Positions 24,911 to 34,628 of a stretch of 64,000 bases of DNA are shown here, piece by piece (positions within the stretch are counted from its first letter, which is position 1; each line of letters begins with the position of its first letter). Below the pieces are notes generated by a model, which was not told where the DNA came from, searched no databases, and was given only the letters and a program-made list of their open reading frames with translations. A program made the position numbers and the translations under genes. Source of the DNA: JBAYIE01 sp041665785. Lineage in GTDB: Bacteria; Bacteroidota; Bacteroidia; UKL13-3. The stretch is taken from assembly GCA_041665785.1 (NCBI GenBank), contig JBAYIE010000003.1, forward strand, positions 1 through 64,000. The letters are read 5' to 3'.

Positions 24911-26563
24911 TTAGAAAGGCGTAATCTGCTTGTTTTTTGGGTATTTGACTTCGAATGAAAAAGGGATTTTCAAGGATTGTTCCGGTTCCAGCGTAATATA
25001 CCATGTTAGCTTACCCGTTGATTCTTCGAATTGAGCGCCGCTCTTCTCCAATAATGTTACTTCAATCTCACTGTTTTTAGTAACAGGTATTTGATCTTCT
25101 ACCATCAATTGAACAGTTTCTTTGCGCGTATTGCGCAAGCGGATTTCCCATCCGTTTACATCTTTTTTGTTTCCACCAAAACAACAGGTTCTGCTGCTTA
25201 TTTCCGCCATCAGTATCCGTTCAACGTGGATCCGTTTATCGATGCCCAGACTTATCACCATTGTGTCGGAAGCGGTGTTTGAAATATAGGTTGTACCTGT
25301 AAACGCACCACTCAGATATACATTGGCATTGCCGGGCAATAAATTGATTAATCCGCTAGCCGGAATAGAGGCCGTAGTATAAACTGAGGTATTGTATTTT
25401 GGAACAACAGCATGGCCGTAGGTTGCCTGTATAGAAGTAGTGTTTAAATCTACTGTTTGTGGGTTACCATCAGATAGAATGGTGTATGGATTAGCGATAT
25501 GAAATTCAATCTGGATTTCCGTTTCCATCACTTGTACCGGAGGAGCAGCCATGGCAGGTACATGATCCTGGACAGCATTTAATTGTTGAATTTTGCCTTC
25601 CTTCATTTGCTTACGCTGAATTACGACAGCATTATTTAAGAAATCGATGCGCAAAGGTTCCAATTCGGGTTTATTGCCGCTTTCGTTCGGTGTAAGTGTG
25701 GATAGGATTAAATTTACGTCGCTCCAATCTTCGCCCGTTTGTTGGGTAATATGGGCTTTACTGATCAGTTGCAAAGGAGAATGGGTGTCTTTCACGCGTA
25801 TATCATAAAAAATACTCCAGGATACCTGACTTACGAGATAGGTGATTTCTACCAGCGCATTATCCAGCGCTTTGTCACATTCAACCGTGACTACCAATTC
25901 AACCGGATTTTGCTGCCGGCGCTGGATTATCTGCAATTGCCTTTTTAAAATTTCGTGAATCAATACCAATGGTTTTTCAGCTTTTATCAGGCGGTGTTGT
26001 TCTTCACCAATTTCCTGAGTACGCTTGCGATACAGCAACAGAGCATCTTCGAGATCATCAATATGCAGTCCGTTGTTGGCGCCAAACAAGACTTTGTTGG
26101 CCTGCAATAAATCCTTTTCAATCTGCAAGGCTTCGCGTTTTATCTTGATAGCAGTGATCATATCGGAAGTGGTTTCCAGAGAATCTTCGAGCGCAATGAT
26201 TTCCGGTGTCTTTACTGAAGCTTTAAGATAATTGTTGCGTTGATTTACGGATAAAAGTGTGAGGTTCTGATCTCCTCTTACTTGTATGCTGTTAAAATCC
26301 AATTGAGGGGAAAGGTTTTCGAAAATCAATTGTGAGGTCCCCCTGTTTACTGAAACATTAGCAATACGTGTCACCTGAGCCTTATTGAGGTATACGGTAA
26401 CTGCCTTTATTGTGGAATTCACCTTGATTTCATTGCCCGACCATGCCTGAGGAACGGTGGCCATAAAAAATGCGGCCAGCATGATATGTCTGAACTTTGA
26501 AATAGACGGACAAGCGGGGGCCATGAGCTTCCGCAAAGCATTGTTATAACGGGATGTTTCCAT
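24911..26563 (-). CDS. MuiA-family protein (DUF4140/DUF4139), exported
   Basis: An exported protein with an N-terminal DUF4140-like part (IKAVTVYLNKAQVTRIANV, ~residues 45-130), a central helical region (~110-210), and a DUF4139 C-terminal part (TYLVSQVSWSIFYDIRV; WEIRLRNTRKETVQLMV). Such proteins are annotated as 'mucoidy inhibitor MuiA family'; the biochemical role is unproven. Start uncertain: ATG 26563 overlaps the upstream carboxylase gene by 20 nt; ATG 26524 would avoid the overlap and still leave a good signal peptide (HIMLAAFFMATVPQAWSG). Downstream partner of the acyl-CoA carboxylase gene on one transcript. Confidence 0.8.
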   Translation of the reverse strand: METSRYNNALRKLMAPACPSISKFRHIMLAAFFMATVPQAWSGNEIKVNSTIKAVTVYLNKAQVTRIANVSVNRGTSQLIFENLSPQLDFNSIQVRGDQNLTLLSVNQRNNYLKASVKTPEIIALEDSLETTSDMITAIKIKREALQIEKDLLQANKVLFGANNGLHIDDLEDALLLYRKRTQEIGEEQHRLIKAEKPLVLIHEILKRQLQIIQRRQQNPVELVVTVECDKALDNALVEITYLVSQVSWSIFYDIRVKDTHSPLQLISKAHITQQTGEDWSDVNLILSTLTPNESGNKPELEPLRIDFLNNAVVIQRKQMKEGKIQQLNAVQDHVPAMAAPPVQVMETEIQIEFHIANPYTILSDGNPQTVDLNTTSIQATYGHAVVPKYNTSVYTTASIPASGLINLLPGNANVYLSGAFTGTTYISNTASDTMVISLGIDKRIHVERILMAEISSRTCCFGGNKKDVNGWEIRLRNTRKETVQLMVEDQIPVTKNSEIEVTLLEKSGAQFEESTGKLTWYITLEPEQSLKIPFSFEVKYPKNKQITPF

Positions 26564-28118
26564 GTTTTTTACGGGGTAATTGAGCAACCTTGTTCTCTAA
26601 CATTTTAAAGGCTTTGATCAACTTTAAACGTGTCTCTTCCGGAAATATTACTTCATCGATAAAGCCGCGTTCGGCTGCACGGTATGGATTTGCAAAGAGT
26701 GTTCCATATTCTTTCTCCTTCGATGCCAGTTCGGCCTGATGGTCGGCAGCACTGTCGATTTCTTTTTTGAAAATAATTTCAGCAGCACCTTTGGCTCCCA
26801 TTACGGCAATCTCTGCAGTGGGCCAGGCATAGTTCATATCACATCCGATATGCTTGGAGTTCATTACATCATACGCACCTCCATATGCTTTGCGCGTGAT
26901 TACCGTAACCCGCGGAACAGTTGCTTCGCAAAAGGCATACAGCAATTTAGCGCCATTGGTTATGATTCCATTCCACTCCTGATCGGTACCGGGTAAAAAA
27001 CCGGGAACATCTTCAAATACCAGCAATGGTATATTGAACGCATCGCAAAAACGTACAAAACGTGCACCTTTCTGGGATGCATGAATATCCAGACAGCCGG
27101 CCAATTGAGAAGGTTGATTGCCCACAATGCCAATGCTTCTGCCGGCCAGTCGGGCAAAGCCAACTACGATGTTTTCGGCATAATTTTTATGCACTTCATA
27201 AAAAGAATTTTCATCGGCAATGAGGTTGATCACCTCGCGCATATCGTAGGGTTGATTCGGATTTTCGGGAACAATGTTTTTCAACCCCAAACGCATTTCA
27301 TCAGTTGGAGTATATGGTAAAGCAGGAGTTGTTTCTTCGCAGTTCGATGGAATATAACTAATCAGTTTTTTCAATTGCTGAATGCAATCAATTTCATTGC
27401 CTGCCGTAAAATGGGCCACTCCGCTTTTGGTAGAGTGCACCGATGCACCACCGAGTTCTTCAGACGTTACTTCTTCGTGGGTTACGGTTTTTACAACATT
27501 GGGTCCGGTTACAAACATATAAGCGGTATGCTCCACCATCATTACAAAATCGGTGATAGCCGGACTATACACAGCTCCTCCGGCGCAAGGGCCCATGATG
27601 GCTGAAATTTGAGGAATCACTCCCGAAGCCATGGTATTGCGATAAAAGATATCGGCATATCCGCCGAGAGAAACAACACCTTCCTGTATACGTGCACCAC
27701 CACTATCGTTGAGTCCGATAACCGGTGCGCCATTCTTCATGGCCAGATCCATCATTTTGCAGATTTTTTCGGCATGGGTTTCACTCAGCGATCCTCCAAA
27801 AACAGTAAAATCCTGAGAGAATACATAAACCAACCGACCCTCAATGGTACCGTAAGCTGTTACAACGCCATCGCCCGGGAATTTTTGTTTTTCCATTCCG
27901 AAATCAGTCGATCGGTGCTGCACAAAACCACCAATTTCCTCAAAACTGCCTTCGTCCAGCAAAAAGTGGATCCTTTCACGGGCAGTCAATTTGCCTTTTT
28001 TGTGTTGGGCTTCAATCCTTTTTTCACCACCACCCTGCAGGGCTGCTTTACGGGTTTCGTGAAGGAGGTTGCGTTTCGGATCCGGATCACTGTCGGGGGT
28101 ATGCAATTGCGTTGGCAT
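26544..28118 (-). CDS. Acyl-CoA carboxylase beta subunit (propionyl-CoA carboxylase type)
   Basis: Carboxyltransferase subunit that moves CO2 from biotin to acyl-CoA. The 524-residue product shows both halves of the crotonase-like fold: GGSLSETHAEKICKMMDLA, GLNDSGGARIQEGV, GPCAGGAVYSPA, and the C-terminal FEDVPGFLPGTDQEWNGII, ITRKAYGGAYDVMNSKHIG. The overall form is closer to propionyl-CoA than to methylcrotonyl-CoA carboxylases, but I cannot settle the substrate. The biotin-bearing alpha subunit is not in the window. It overlaps the MuiA-family gene downstream. Confidence 0.92.
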   Translation of the reverse strand: MPTQLHTPDSDPDPKRNLLHETRKAALQGGGEKRIEAQHKKGKLTARERIHFLLDEGSFEEIGGFVQHRSTDFGMEKQKFPGDGVVTAYGTIEGRLVYVFSQDFTVFGGSLSETHAEKICKMMDLAMKNGAPVIGLNDSGGARIQEGVVSLGGYADIFYRNTMASGVIPQISAIMGPCAGGAVYSPAITDFVMMVEHTAYMFVTGPNVVKTVTHEEVTSEELGGASVHSTKSGVAHFTAGNEIDCIQQLKKLISYIPSNCEETTPALPYTPTDEMRLGLKNIVPENPNQPYDMREVINLIADENSFYEVHKNYAENIVVGFARLAGRSIGIVGNQPSQLAGCLDIHASQKGARFVRFCDAFNIPLLVFEDVPGFLPGTDQEWNGIITNGAKLLYAFCEATVPRVTVITRKAYGGAYDVMNSKHIGCDMNYAWPTAEIAVMGAKGAAEIIFKKEIDSAADHQAELASKEKEYGTLFANPYRAAERGFIDEVIFPEETRLKLIKAFKMLENKVAQLPRKKHGNIPL

Positions 28119-28148
28119 AATGATTGGTCTGCGTTAAAATATGCGATG

Positions 28149-28177
28149 CAAGTATAAGTAATACTTGGTATATTCAA
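28149..28177 (-). promoter_or_regulatory. Promoter of the acyl-CoA carboxylase operon
   Basis: Minus strand: TTG (28175-28177), 18-nt spacer, TATACTTG (28149-28156), one mismatch to TAnnTTTG. It lies 30 nt upstream of the start codon. Confidence 0.45.
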
Positions 28178-28288
28178 GTTTTGCCGGGTTGTTTTAATGT
28201 GGTAATTTCAGGTCGCTCCGTTTGTAAAAAGTGAATGAGCCGTACTCAATAAAATTATGTATTCTTGTGGTTTGCAATATAAAATGCT

Positions 28289-31231
28289 ATGACAAAACGT
28301 ACACTCCTCCTTTTCGGATTATTGGTTTCGCTGATTCCTGCAATCGCGCAAGCCCCGTTTCAAACCGTTGAAAGAAAATCGCCCGACGGCAAATTTACCT
28401 ACACACAGGTAATCAATGATCCGCTGAATGTGCGGACATACAAATTGCCTAATGGCCTCACGGTAATGTTATCGGTGAATAAAAATGCACCCCGCATTCA
28501 AACCCTGATTGCAACGCGTGCAGGTAGCAAAAACGACCCTGCAGATAATACCGGATTGGCGCACTATCTGGAACACATGCTGTTTAAAGGAACCGACAAA
28601 TACGGATCTTTAGACTGGACCAGGGAGAAGGAGCAACTGGATAAAATAGATGCCTTGTACGAAAAGTACAATAAAACCAAAGACCCGGTTCAGCGTAAAA
28701 GCATTTATCATCAGATAGATTCTGTGTCGGGTGTTGCATCCGGACATGCTATTGCCAATGAATATGATAAAATGCTTTCTGTAATAGGGGCAACAGGTAC
28801 AAATGCGTTTACCTCGCTGGAGCAAACCGTTTATGTAAACGATATTCCTCAAAATCAAATAGAGAACTGGTTGAATATTGAGTCGGAAAGATTCCGCAAT
28901 CCGGTATTGCGTTTATTTCATACGGAACTGGAAGCGGTTTATGAAGAAAAAAATATTTCGCTTGATGAAGATGACAGTAAAGTGTTTGATGTGCTGATGG
29001 AGAACCTCTTTACAAAACACGCTTATGGAACCCAATCTACGATTGGTACCGTTGAACATCTCAAAAATCCGTCGCTGATTAAGATCCGCAATTATTACAA
29101 TACCTACTATGTTCCCAACAATATGGCGATCATCATGGCCGGCGATTTTGATCCGGATATGCTGATCGGAAAAATAGCGGAAAAGTTCGGTTATATGGTT
29201 CCAAAGCCTGTTCCGGAGTATACATTTCAACCTGAGCCTGTGCGTACAGCACCAGTAGAAAAAACCGTTTATGGCCCGGATGCCCAGAGTGTACTCATTG
29301 GATACCGCATGCCGGGAGCAAATACTCGTGAAGTGGATTACCTGGTATTGTGCGATTATTTACTGGCCAATTCAAAAGCCGGTTTTATTGATTTGAATCT
29401 CGTTAAAAAACAACGCGTTCTTGAAGCGTATTCTGCCACTTGGATAAATAAGGATTACAGCTTACAATTTCTGGGAGGAAAATCGAATGAAGGTCAGTCG
29501 CTCGAAGAAGTAAAACAATTGCTGCAGGAACAAATAAACCTTTTGCGCACAGGTGCATTCGACGATAAAATGTTGCATGCCATCATTGCCAACTTTAAAG
29601 TGGATAAAATTCGTGCCTTCGAATCAAATCAGGGCAGAGCGTTTACCATGCTTGAATCTTTTATAGTTGGAAAACCCTGGAACGAGCAAGCTGCCATTCT
29701 GGATCGCTTGTCATCGGTTACCAAAGCGGATCTTGTGAAATTTGCCAATCAATATTATACCAACGATTATGTGGTGGTTTATAAAATGACAGGTGAAGAT
29801 AAAAATGTAGTGAAAGTAGATAAACCTGAAATTACACCTGTGAATCTGAATCGTGATAAAACGTCGCCTTTTACCAAAGCAGTTACCGAAAGTCAGGCAC
29901 CCAACATCAAACCTGTATTTCTCGATTATCAGCAGGATATCTCTACTGCAATGGTTGGCGGAAAAGTTCCGGTTTACCATGTGTTGAACAAAGACAACGG
30001 ACTGTTCCGCCTGTATTATGTGTTGGATATGGGAAAATTCCATCATATCAAATTGCCGATAGCTGTAGAGTTGTTGCAATTTTTAGGAACCGATAAATAT
30101 TCAGCCGAAGAAATCAGCAAAGAATTTTTCAATCTGGCCTGCGATTACAGCGTGTCGGCAGGCGATGAGCAGGTATATATTTCTGTATCCGGTTTGGATG
30201 AAAATTTTGAGAAAGCCGTAACATTATTTGAACATCTGATATCCAATGCAAAACCGGATCAGCAGGCGCTCAACAATCTTGTGGAGCAAAAATTAAAAGA
30301 ACGTGAAGACAATAAACTGAACAAGCAAATGATCTTCTGGACCGCATTGCGCAGTTATGCCATGTACGGTAAAAACAATCCGGCGCGATATGTTTTATCC
30401 AAAGAGGAGTTGAAAGCATTGAAGGCGGAAGATTTAGTTAAGTTGATTCATTCACTCACCACGTATGAACATGCTATTTATTATTATGGTCCGCGCAGCC
30501 TTCAAATTACAACAGATTACCTGACCTCTGCACATAAAATTCCAGCAAAATTGACTCCATATCCGAAGCCGGTTGAATTTACCCGGTTAGAGACCAACAC
30601 CAATAAAGTGTATTTCGTAAATTACAATATGGTGCAGGCAGAGTTGGTTTGGTTAAACAAACAAACAATGCCATTTGACACGGTTTCATTTCCGTTGATT
30701 TCGATGTTCAATGAATATTTTGGCGGTGGAATGTCGTCGCTGGTATTTCAAAGCATTCGCGAATCCAAAGCATTGGCCTATTCTACGTATTCACGCTACA
30801 ATGTTCCCACCAAGAAAACAGATCCGTTTGTAGTTCTTGCCTATATTGGTACCCAGGCTGATAAGATGAATGACGCGGTTGCTGCCATGAATGATTTGCT
30901 CAGCAATATGCCGGTGGATGAAAAATCATTCAATACGGCTAAATCAGCGCAACGTGCCCAGATAGAGACTGAACGTATCACCAAAGAACAGATCATTTTT
31001 AGTTATATGAATGCAAAACGTCTGGGCCTGCATCACGATCGCAGAAAAGATGTGTATGAAGGTTTGGAACATCTTTCGGTAAGTGATTTGAAGAAGTTTC
31101 ATGATACCCGTTACAGAAATAATGCTTACCACTATTGCGTGATGGGGTCTAAGGAAAAAGTAAAAATGACGGATCTGGAAAAACTCGGTCCCGTTACCGA
31201 ACTTAGCCTAAAGGAAATTTTTGGATATTGA
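28289..31231 (+). CDS. M16 family zinc metalloprotease (two-repeat, exported)
   Basis: A periplasmic insulinase/pitrilysin-type peptidase. Signal peptide residues 1-20 (LLLFGLLVSLIPAIA), then the inverted zinc motif HYLEH (His92, Glu95, His96) with the remote Glu in the ELEAVYEEKN region. The ~980 residues hold two M16 halves; the second (~residues 550-980) lacks HxxEH, as expected for an inactive partner half. An insertion (~100-150, charged, KYGSLDWTREKEQLDK) separates HxxEH from the next conserved block. It precedes the aldolase and MBL genes on the same strand. Confidence 0.93.
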   Translation: MTKRTLLLFGLLVSLIPAIAQAPFQTVERKSPDGKFTYTQVINDPLNVRTYKLPNGLTVMLSVNKNAPRIQTLIATRAGSKNDPADNTGLAHYLEHMLFKGTDKYGSLDWTREKEQLDKIDALYEKYNKTKDPVQRKSIYHQIDSVSGVASGHAIANEYDKMLSVIGATGTNAFTSLEQTVYVNDIPQNQIENWLNIESERFRNPVLRLFHTELEAVYEEKNISLDEDDSKVFDVLMENLFTKHAYGTQSTIGTVEHLKNPSLIKIRNYYNTYYVPNNMAIIMAGDFDPDMLIGKIAEKFGYMVPKPVPEYTFQPEPVRTAPVEKTVYGPDAQSVLIGYRMPGANTREVDYLVLCDYLLANSKAGFIDLNLVKKQRVLEAYSATWINKDYSLQFLGGKSNEGQSLEEVKQLLQEQINLLRTGAFDDKMLHAIIANFKVDKIRAFESNQGRAFTMLESFIVGKPWNEQAAILDRLSSVTKADLVKFANQYYTNDYVVVYKMTGEDKNVVKVDKPEITPVNLNRDKTSPFTKAVTESQAPNIKPVFLDYQQDISTAMVGGKVPVYHVLNKDNGLFRLYYVLDMGKFHHIKLPIAVELLQFLGTDKYSAEEISKEFFNLACDYSVSAGDEQVYISVSGLDENFEKAVTLFEHLISNAKPDQQALNNLVEQKLKEREDNKLNKQMIFWTALRSYAMYGKNNPARYVLSKEELKALKAEDLVKLIHSLTTYEHAIYYYGPRSLQITTDYLTSAHKIPAKLTPYPKPVEFTRLETNTNKVYFVNYNMVQAELVWLNKQTMPFDTVSFPLISMFNEYFGGGMSSLVFQSIRESKALAYSTYSRYNVPTKKTDPFVVLAYIGTQADKMNDAVAAMNDLLSNMPVDEKSFNTAKSAQRAQIETERITKEQIIFSYMNAKRLGLHHDRRKDVYEGLEHLSVSDLKKFHDTRYRNNAYHYCVMGSKEKVKMTDLEKLGPVTELSLKEIFGY

Positions 31232-31254
31232 TTGAGTAAACAAAACCTTTTGCT

Positions 31255-32295
31255 ATGCATACCATAGATTTACGAAGCGATACAGTTACAAAACCTACAC
31301 CCGCTATGCTCGATGCCATGAAGCAGGCAAGGGTGGGAGACGATGTGTATGGCGAAGATCCGGAAGTAAATCGTTTACAGGAAATGGCTGCTAAGTTGTT
31401 TGGAATGGAAGCAGGATTGTTTTGTCCGAGCGGAACCATGACCAACCAGATTGCTATTAAGATGCATACACAGCCTGGCGATGAGTTGATTTGTGCCGAC
31501 AATGCGCATGTGTTCAAATACGAAGGAGGAGGCATTGCTTCAAATTCGGGAGTTCAGGCGCGCGTGATACAAGGCGACAGAGGCAGGATCAATGCATTTC
31601 AAGTAGAAGAAATGATCAATGGCGACGATGTGCATTTTCCCCGCACCAGTTTGGTTTGTCTGGAAAATACCAGTAATCGGGGAGGCGGCAGTATTTACGA
31701 TTGGGAAAGTATGCAAGCTATACGTAATGTTTGTGATGCACATCAGCTGAAACTGCATCTCGATGGTGCACGGATTTTTAATGCATTGGTAGAAGGAAAC
31801 TATACTCCCTTGCAACTTGGAAAACTCTTCGACAGTATTTCCATTTGTTTGAGTAAAGGATTAGGTGCACCTGTTGGGTCAGTGCTATTGGGTACCAAAA
31901 CCATGATACAAAAGGCCCGACGGATTCGAAAAGTATTTGGCGGAGGAATGCGTCAGGCAGGATATTTGGCCGCTGCAGGTTCGTACGCATTGACGCATTA
32001 TATCGATCGTCTGAAAATTGATCACGACCATGCAAAAAGAATAGGAAAGGTATTACAGGATTTACCTGGAGTGGCTGAAGTGATCCCGGTTGAAACCAAT
32101 ATTATCATCTTCAGGTTAAGTTCAGCTGCTATTACCGATTCATTCAAACAATACCTTGAATCGAATAGCATTTTATGTGGAAGAGTAGCTCCTGATGCAC
32201 TCCGTTTTGTCTTTCATCTGGATATTCATGCAGAAATGGTAAATCAATTGGAATCCATTCTTAACGCTTCGACTGCAGCTCAATCCACCGGATGA
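31255..32295 (+). CDS. ltaE: Low-specificity L-threonine aldolase
   Basis: PLP-dependent cleavage of L-threonine/allo-threonine to glycine and acetaldehyde. The N-terminus TIDLRSDTVTKPTPAM, VGDDVYGEDPEVNRL, HLDGARIFNA and the Schiff-base lysine in SICLSKGLGAPVGS are all present. 346 residues. Its TGA overlaps the ATG of the next gene by 4 nt (ATGA), showing coupling. Confidence 0.93.
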   Translation: MHTIDLRSDTVTKPTPAMLDAMKQARVGDDVYGEDPEVNRLQEMAAKLFGMEAGLFCPSGTMTNQIAIKMHTQPGDELICADNAHVFKYEGGGIASNSGVQARVIQGDRGRINAFQVEEMINGDDVHFPRTSLVCLENTSNRGGGSIYDWESMQAIRNVCDAHQLKLHLDGARIFNALVEGNYTPLQLGKLFDSISICLSKGLGAPVGSVLLGTKTMIQKARRIRKVFGGGMRQAGYLAAAGSYALTHYIDRLKIDHDHAKRIGKVLQDLPGVAEVIPVETNIIIFRLSSAAITDSFKQYLESNSILCGRVAPDALRFVFHLDIHAEMVNQLESILNASTAAQSTG

Positions 32296-33218
32296 AAAGG
32301 CTTGTATGTCTGGCATTGGTTTCACTCAGTTTTTTTGTAAAAGCACAAGCACCTTATGTTTTGATTTTGGGAATAACACAGGATGGAGGATTGCCCCATA
32401 CCGGATGTGAAAAGCCATGTTGCAAGGTTGCTTGGAAGGATCCAAACTTAAAAGTTCCCGTTTCCTGCCTGGCCATCATTGATCCGGTATCGAAACAAAG
32501 CTGGATGATCGATGCTACACCTGATTACGGAATGCAATTGCAGATGTTGCGTAAGCATATGCAAGATTCTACACATTTGCCTTCTGCCATTTTTTTAACA
32601 CATGCTCATATTGGTCATTATGCAGGTTTGATGCAACTGGGCAAAGAGGTAATGTCGGCCCGGCAGATGCCGGTATATGCTCTTCCTCGCATGCTTAAAT
32701 TTTTAACTACCAACGGTCCCTGGAGTCAGTTGGTTTCGTTGGGTAATATAAAATTGCAATCCATGAATCCGGGTGAGCAGGTAATTTGCAATGCACGAAT
32801 CCGTATTTCACCATTTCTGGTTCCGCATCGCGATGAGTTTTCTGAAACTGCAGGTTTCAGCATATCCACTGATGCAAAAAAGTACATCTTCATTCCGGAT
32901 ATTGACAAATGGGAAAAATGGTATCCGGAGCAAACAGCCGGTAAACTGGATTCCCTCTTTGCGGCGCATGATTATGTATTGATCGACGGAACTTTTTATA
33001 ATTCCAGGGAATTGGGCGGACGTGATTTACGTGAAATACCTCATCCTACCGTGACAGAATCGATGCAATTATTTGCCTCATTTAAAAATACAAATCCGAA
33101 AAATGTATACTTTATACATCTGAATCATAGCAATCCACTTTTGCGATCCGGCCCTGAACGTGATAATGTTTTGAAGAAAGGGTTTCGATTGGCTGAGACG
33201 GAAATGAGGTTGGATTGA
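32292..33218 (+). CDS. Exported PqqB-like metallo-beta-lactamase-fold protein
   Basis: Signal peptide ending VKAQA, then LGITQDGGLPHTGCEKPCC and FLTHAHIGHYAGL, resembling PqqB-like MBL-fold proteins. The metal motif reads HAHIGH where classical MBL hydrolases have HxHxDH: the second-site Asp is replaced by Gly. Downstream His/Asp are present (VPHRDEF, IPDIDKW, LIDGTFYN, HLNHSN). The change suggests a single-metal or non-hydrolytic site, or an unusual ligand set. No other PQQ genes are nearby, so a PQQ role is unlikely. Coupled to ltaE by a 4-nt overlap. Confidence 0.75.
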   Translation: MKRLVCLALVSLSFFVKAQAPYVLILGITQDGGLPHTGCEKPCCKVAWKDPNLKVPVSCLAIIDPVSKQSWMIDATPDYGMQLQMLRKHMQDSTHLPSAIFLTHAHIGHYAGLMQLGKEVMSARQMPVYALPRMLKFLTTNGPWSQLVSLGNIKLQSMNPGEQVICNARIRISPFLVPHRDEFSETAGFSISTDAKKYIFIPDIDKWEKWYPEQTAGKLDSLFAAHDYVLIDGTFYNSRELGGRDLREIPHPTVTESMQLFASFKNTNPKNVYFIHLNHSNPLLRSGPERDNVLKKGFRLAETEMRLD

Positions 33219-33219
33219 G

Positions 33220-34413
33220 TTACAAATACGAAGACCACCCTGTCTTGTGTTTCAATTTATATTCAAGGTATTTTTTACAAGGGTAATACAACCCTGCTAC
33301 TACTGCAATCCAGATGAAATAAACGATCAGGAGCGAATACCCAAATTCACGAGGCCTGAACAGGAATGGTGTTTCGCCCGAGGCGATTTCGGAAACGGAA
33401 TGACCGGTGAAGAAAAATACTGCCACGCACAAAACATGAATCAGGTAAATGTGCACGATATAATAAAAGAAGGGAACCTTGCCAAAAATCAATAAAGGCT
33501 TTATATACCTGTTGTTCCATGATTCGGTAAATGCCAGAAACAGCAATGCAGGTCCCAGCATGATGCTAGAGAATGCCAATGAAGGCGGATACTTTGTAAC
33601 ATCCAAAAATGAAAGAAACGTTAATCCGGAAGATGCCTGTTCGGTCCATGGATGCGGATCGCCATAATTGTTAAACCAACGTAATATGACAAATCCCAAT
33701 AGCAGGCCTAGTCCTGTTGCAAGGAGTATTTTTATTCGTTTGGTTGTATCAAATGCAGAAGTATACATCGTTCCAAAACAATATCCCAATCCCATGATTC
33801 CCATCCAGGGGATCAGGGGGTAAACAATTAGAAATGCATGATTTCTCCAAAACGGATAAAGGGTGAAATGTCCGCGGTGTAAAGCATCCCAGAGGAATCC
33901 GGCCTGACCATGTATTTCAGCTTCGGCATAATCCAACACATTATGACCTGTAATCAGCAGGATGGAAATAACACCGATTGCTTTAAGCGGTAAATGTACC
34001 ATGATGCCCAATGCTATCATGCTTACACCAATAGCCCAGATTACCTGCATCACAAAAATGTTGAAGAAAGGATTAAAGGTCCATCCGAATGTAACCAGCG
34101 TAAACTCAACCAATATCAGCCATAAACCGCGTTTGATCAGAAACAGGCTTTGATCGTTTTTAGTTTTGCGCGTACCGGATAAAAAGGCTGAAATGCCTGA
34201 AAGAAAAACAAATACCGGAGCGCAAAAATGGGTGATCCACCGTGTGAAATAAAGTGCTGGTGTAGTGGTGGCAAGATTCAGCGGATCATCTACAAAGGCT
34301 TCGCTGTGAAAAAAATCCCGGACATGATCAAGCGCCATCAGCACCATCACCAAACCACGGAGGAGGTCGATAGAGAGGATGCGGGTCGAACTTTGTGGCA
34401 GGGATTGATTCAT
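33220..34413 (-). CDS. DUF1624/HGSNAT-like multi-pass membrane acyltransferase
   Basis: The N-terminus RILSIDLLRGLVMVLMALDH(VRDFFH) is the signature of DUF1624/heparan-alpha-glucosaminide N-acetyltransferase-like proteins; about ten hydrophobic helices follow in 397 residues. These inner-membrane proteins are thought to transfer acyl groups to sugars. I use ATG 34413: the open frame extends to 34509, but the added N-terminus (STYAKASVDAIHCF) is the translation of a hairpin repeat at 34482-34505. Its end lies 1 nt from the convergent MBL gene. Confidence 0.8.
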   Translation of the reverse strand: MNQSLPQSSTRILSIDLLRGLVMVLMALDHVRDFFHSEAFVDDPLNLATTTPALYFTRWITHFCAPVFVFLSGISAFLSGTRKTKNDQSLFLIKRGLWLILVEFTLVTFGWTFNPFFNIFVMQVIWAIGVSMIALGIMVHLPLKAIGVISILLITGHNVLDYAEAEIHGQAGFLWDALHRGHFTLYPFWRNHAFLIVYPLIPWMGIMGLGYCFGTMYTSAFDTTKRIKILLATGLGLLLGFVILRWFNNYGDPHPWTEQASSGLTFLSFLDVTKYPPSLAFSSIMLGPALLFLAFTESWNNRYIKPLLIFGKVPFFYYIVHIYLIHVLCVAVFFFTGHSVSEIASGETPFLFRPREFGYSLLIVYFIWIAVVAGLYYPCKKYLEYKLKHKTGWSSYL

Positions 34414-34481
34414 GGGCAGATCAAATATATGGAAGAAGGGAATATTCATTGCAAGTAAATTAAAGAAGCAATGAATCGCAT

Positions 34482-34505
34482 CCACCGAAGCCTTGGCGTA
34501 GGTGG
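34482..34505. repeat. Hairpin repeat, copy A (upstream of mfd)
   Basis: CCACCGAAGCCTTGGCGTAG followed by GTGG: CCACC (34482-34486) and GGTGG (34501-34505) close a stem. It aligns, same orientation, at 16 of 22 bases with the GCCATAGCTTTAGCGTAGGC unit found twice after mfd. Confidence 0.55.
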
Positions 34506-34558
34506 ACAATTACACAATTATCAAACAGATTCCTCTCATAACCACAATACCCAACCAT

Positions 34559-34600
34559 TAACTAATAACTAATAACTAATAACTAATAACCAATAACAAC
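34559..34600. repeat. AATAACT tandem repeat before mfd
   Basis: A heptanucleotide array (ACTAATA repeated about five times, then ACCAATAACAAC). It directly precedes the mfd -7 element, so copy-number change would alter promoter upstream DNA, including the -33 position. Confidence 0.7.
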
Positions 34601-34601
34601 C

Positions 34602-34609
34602 TATATTTG
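34602..34609 (+). promoter_or_regulatory. -7 element of mfd
   Basis: TATATTTG fits TAnnTTTG and lies 19 nt before the TTG start of mfd. The -33 position falls in the AATAACT array, with no TTG. Confidence 0.45.
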
Positions 34610-34628
34610 CAATTCAGATTTTTGGTCG

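Noticed and set aside
34414..34509. N-terminal extension of the DUF1624 gene
   Set aside because: Made of the hairpin repeat; family N-terminus starts at ATG 34413.
34559..34600. Possible CRISPR-like array
   Set aside because: A 7-bp microsatellite without spacers.
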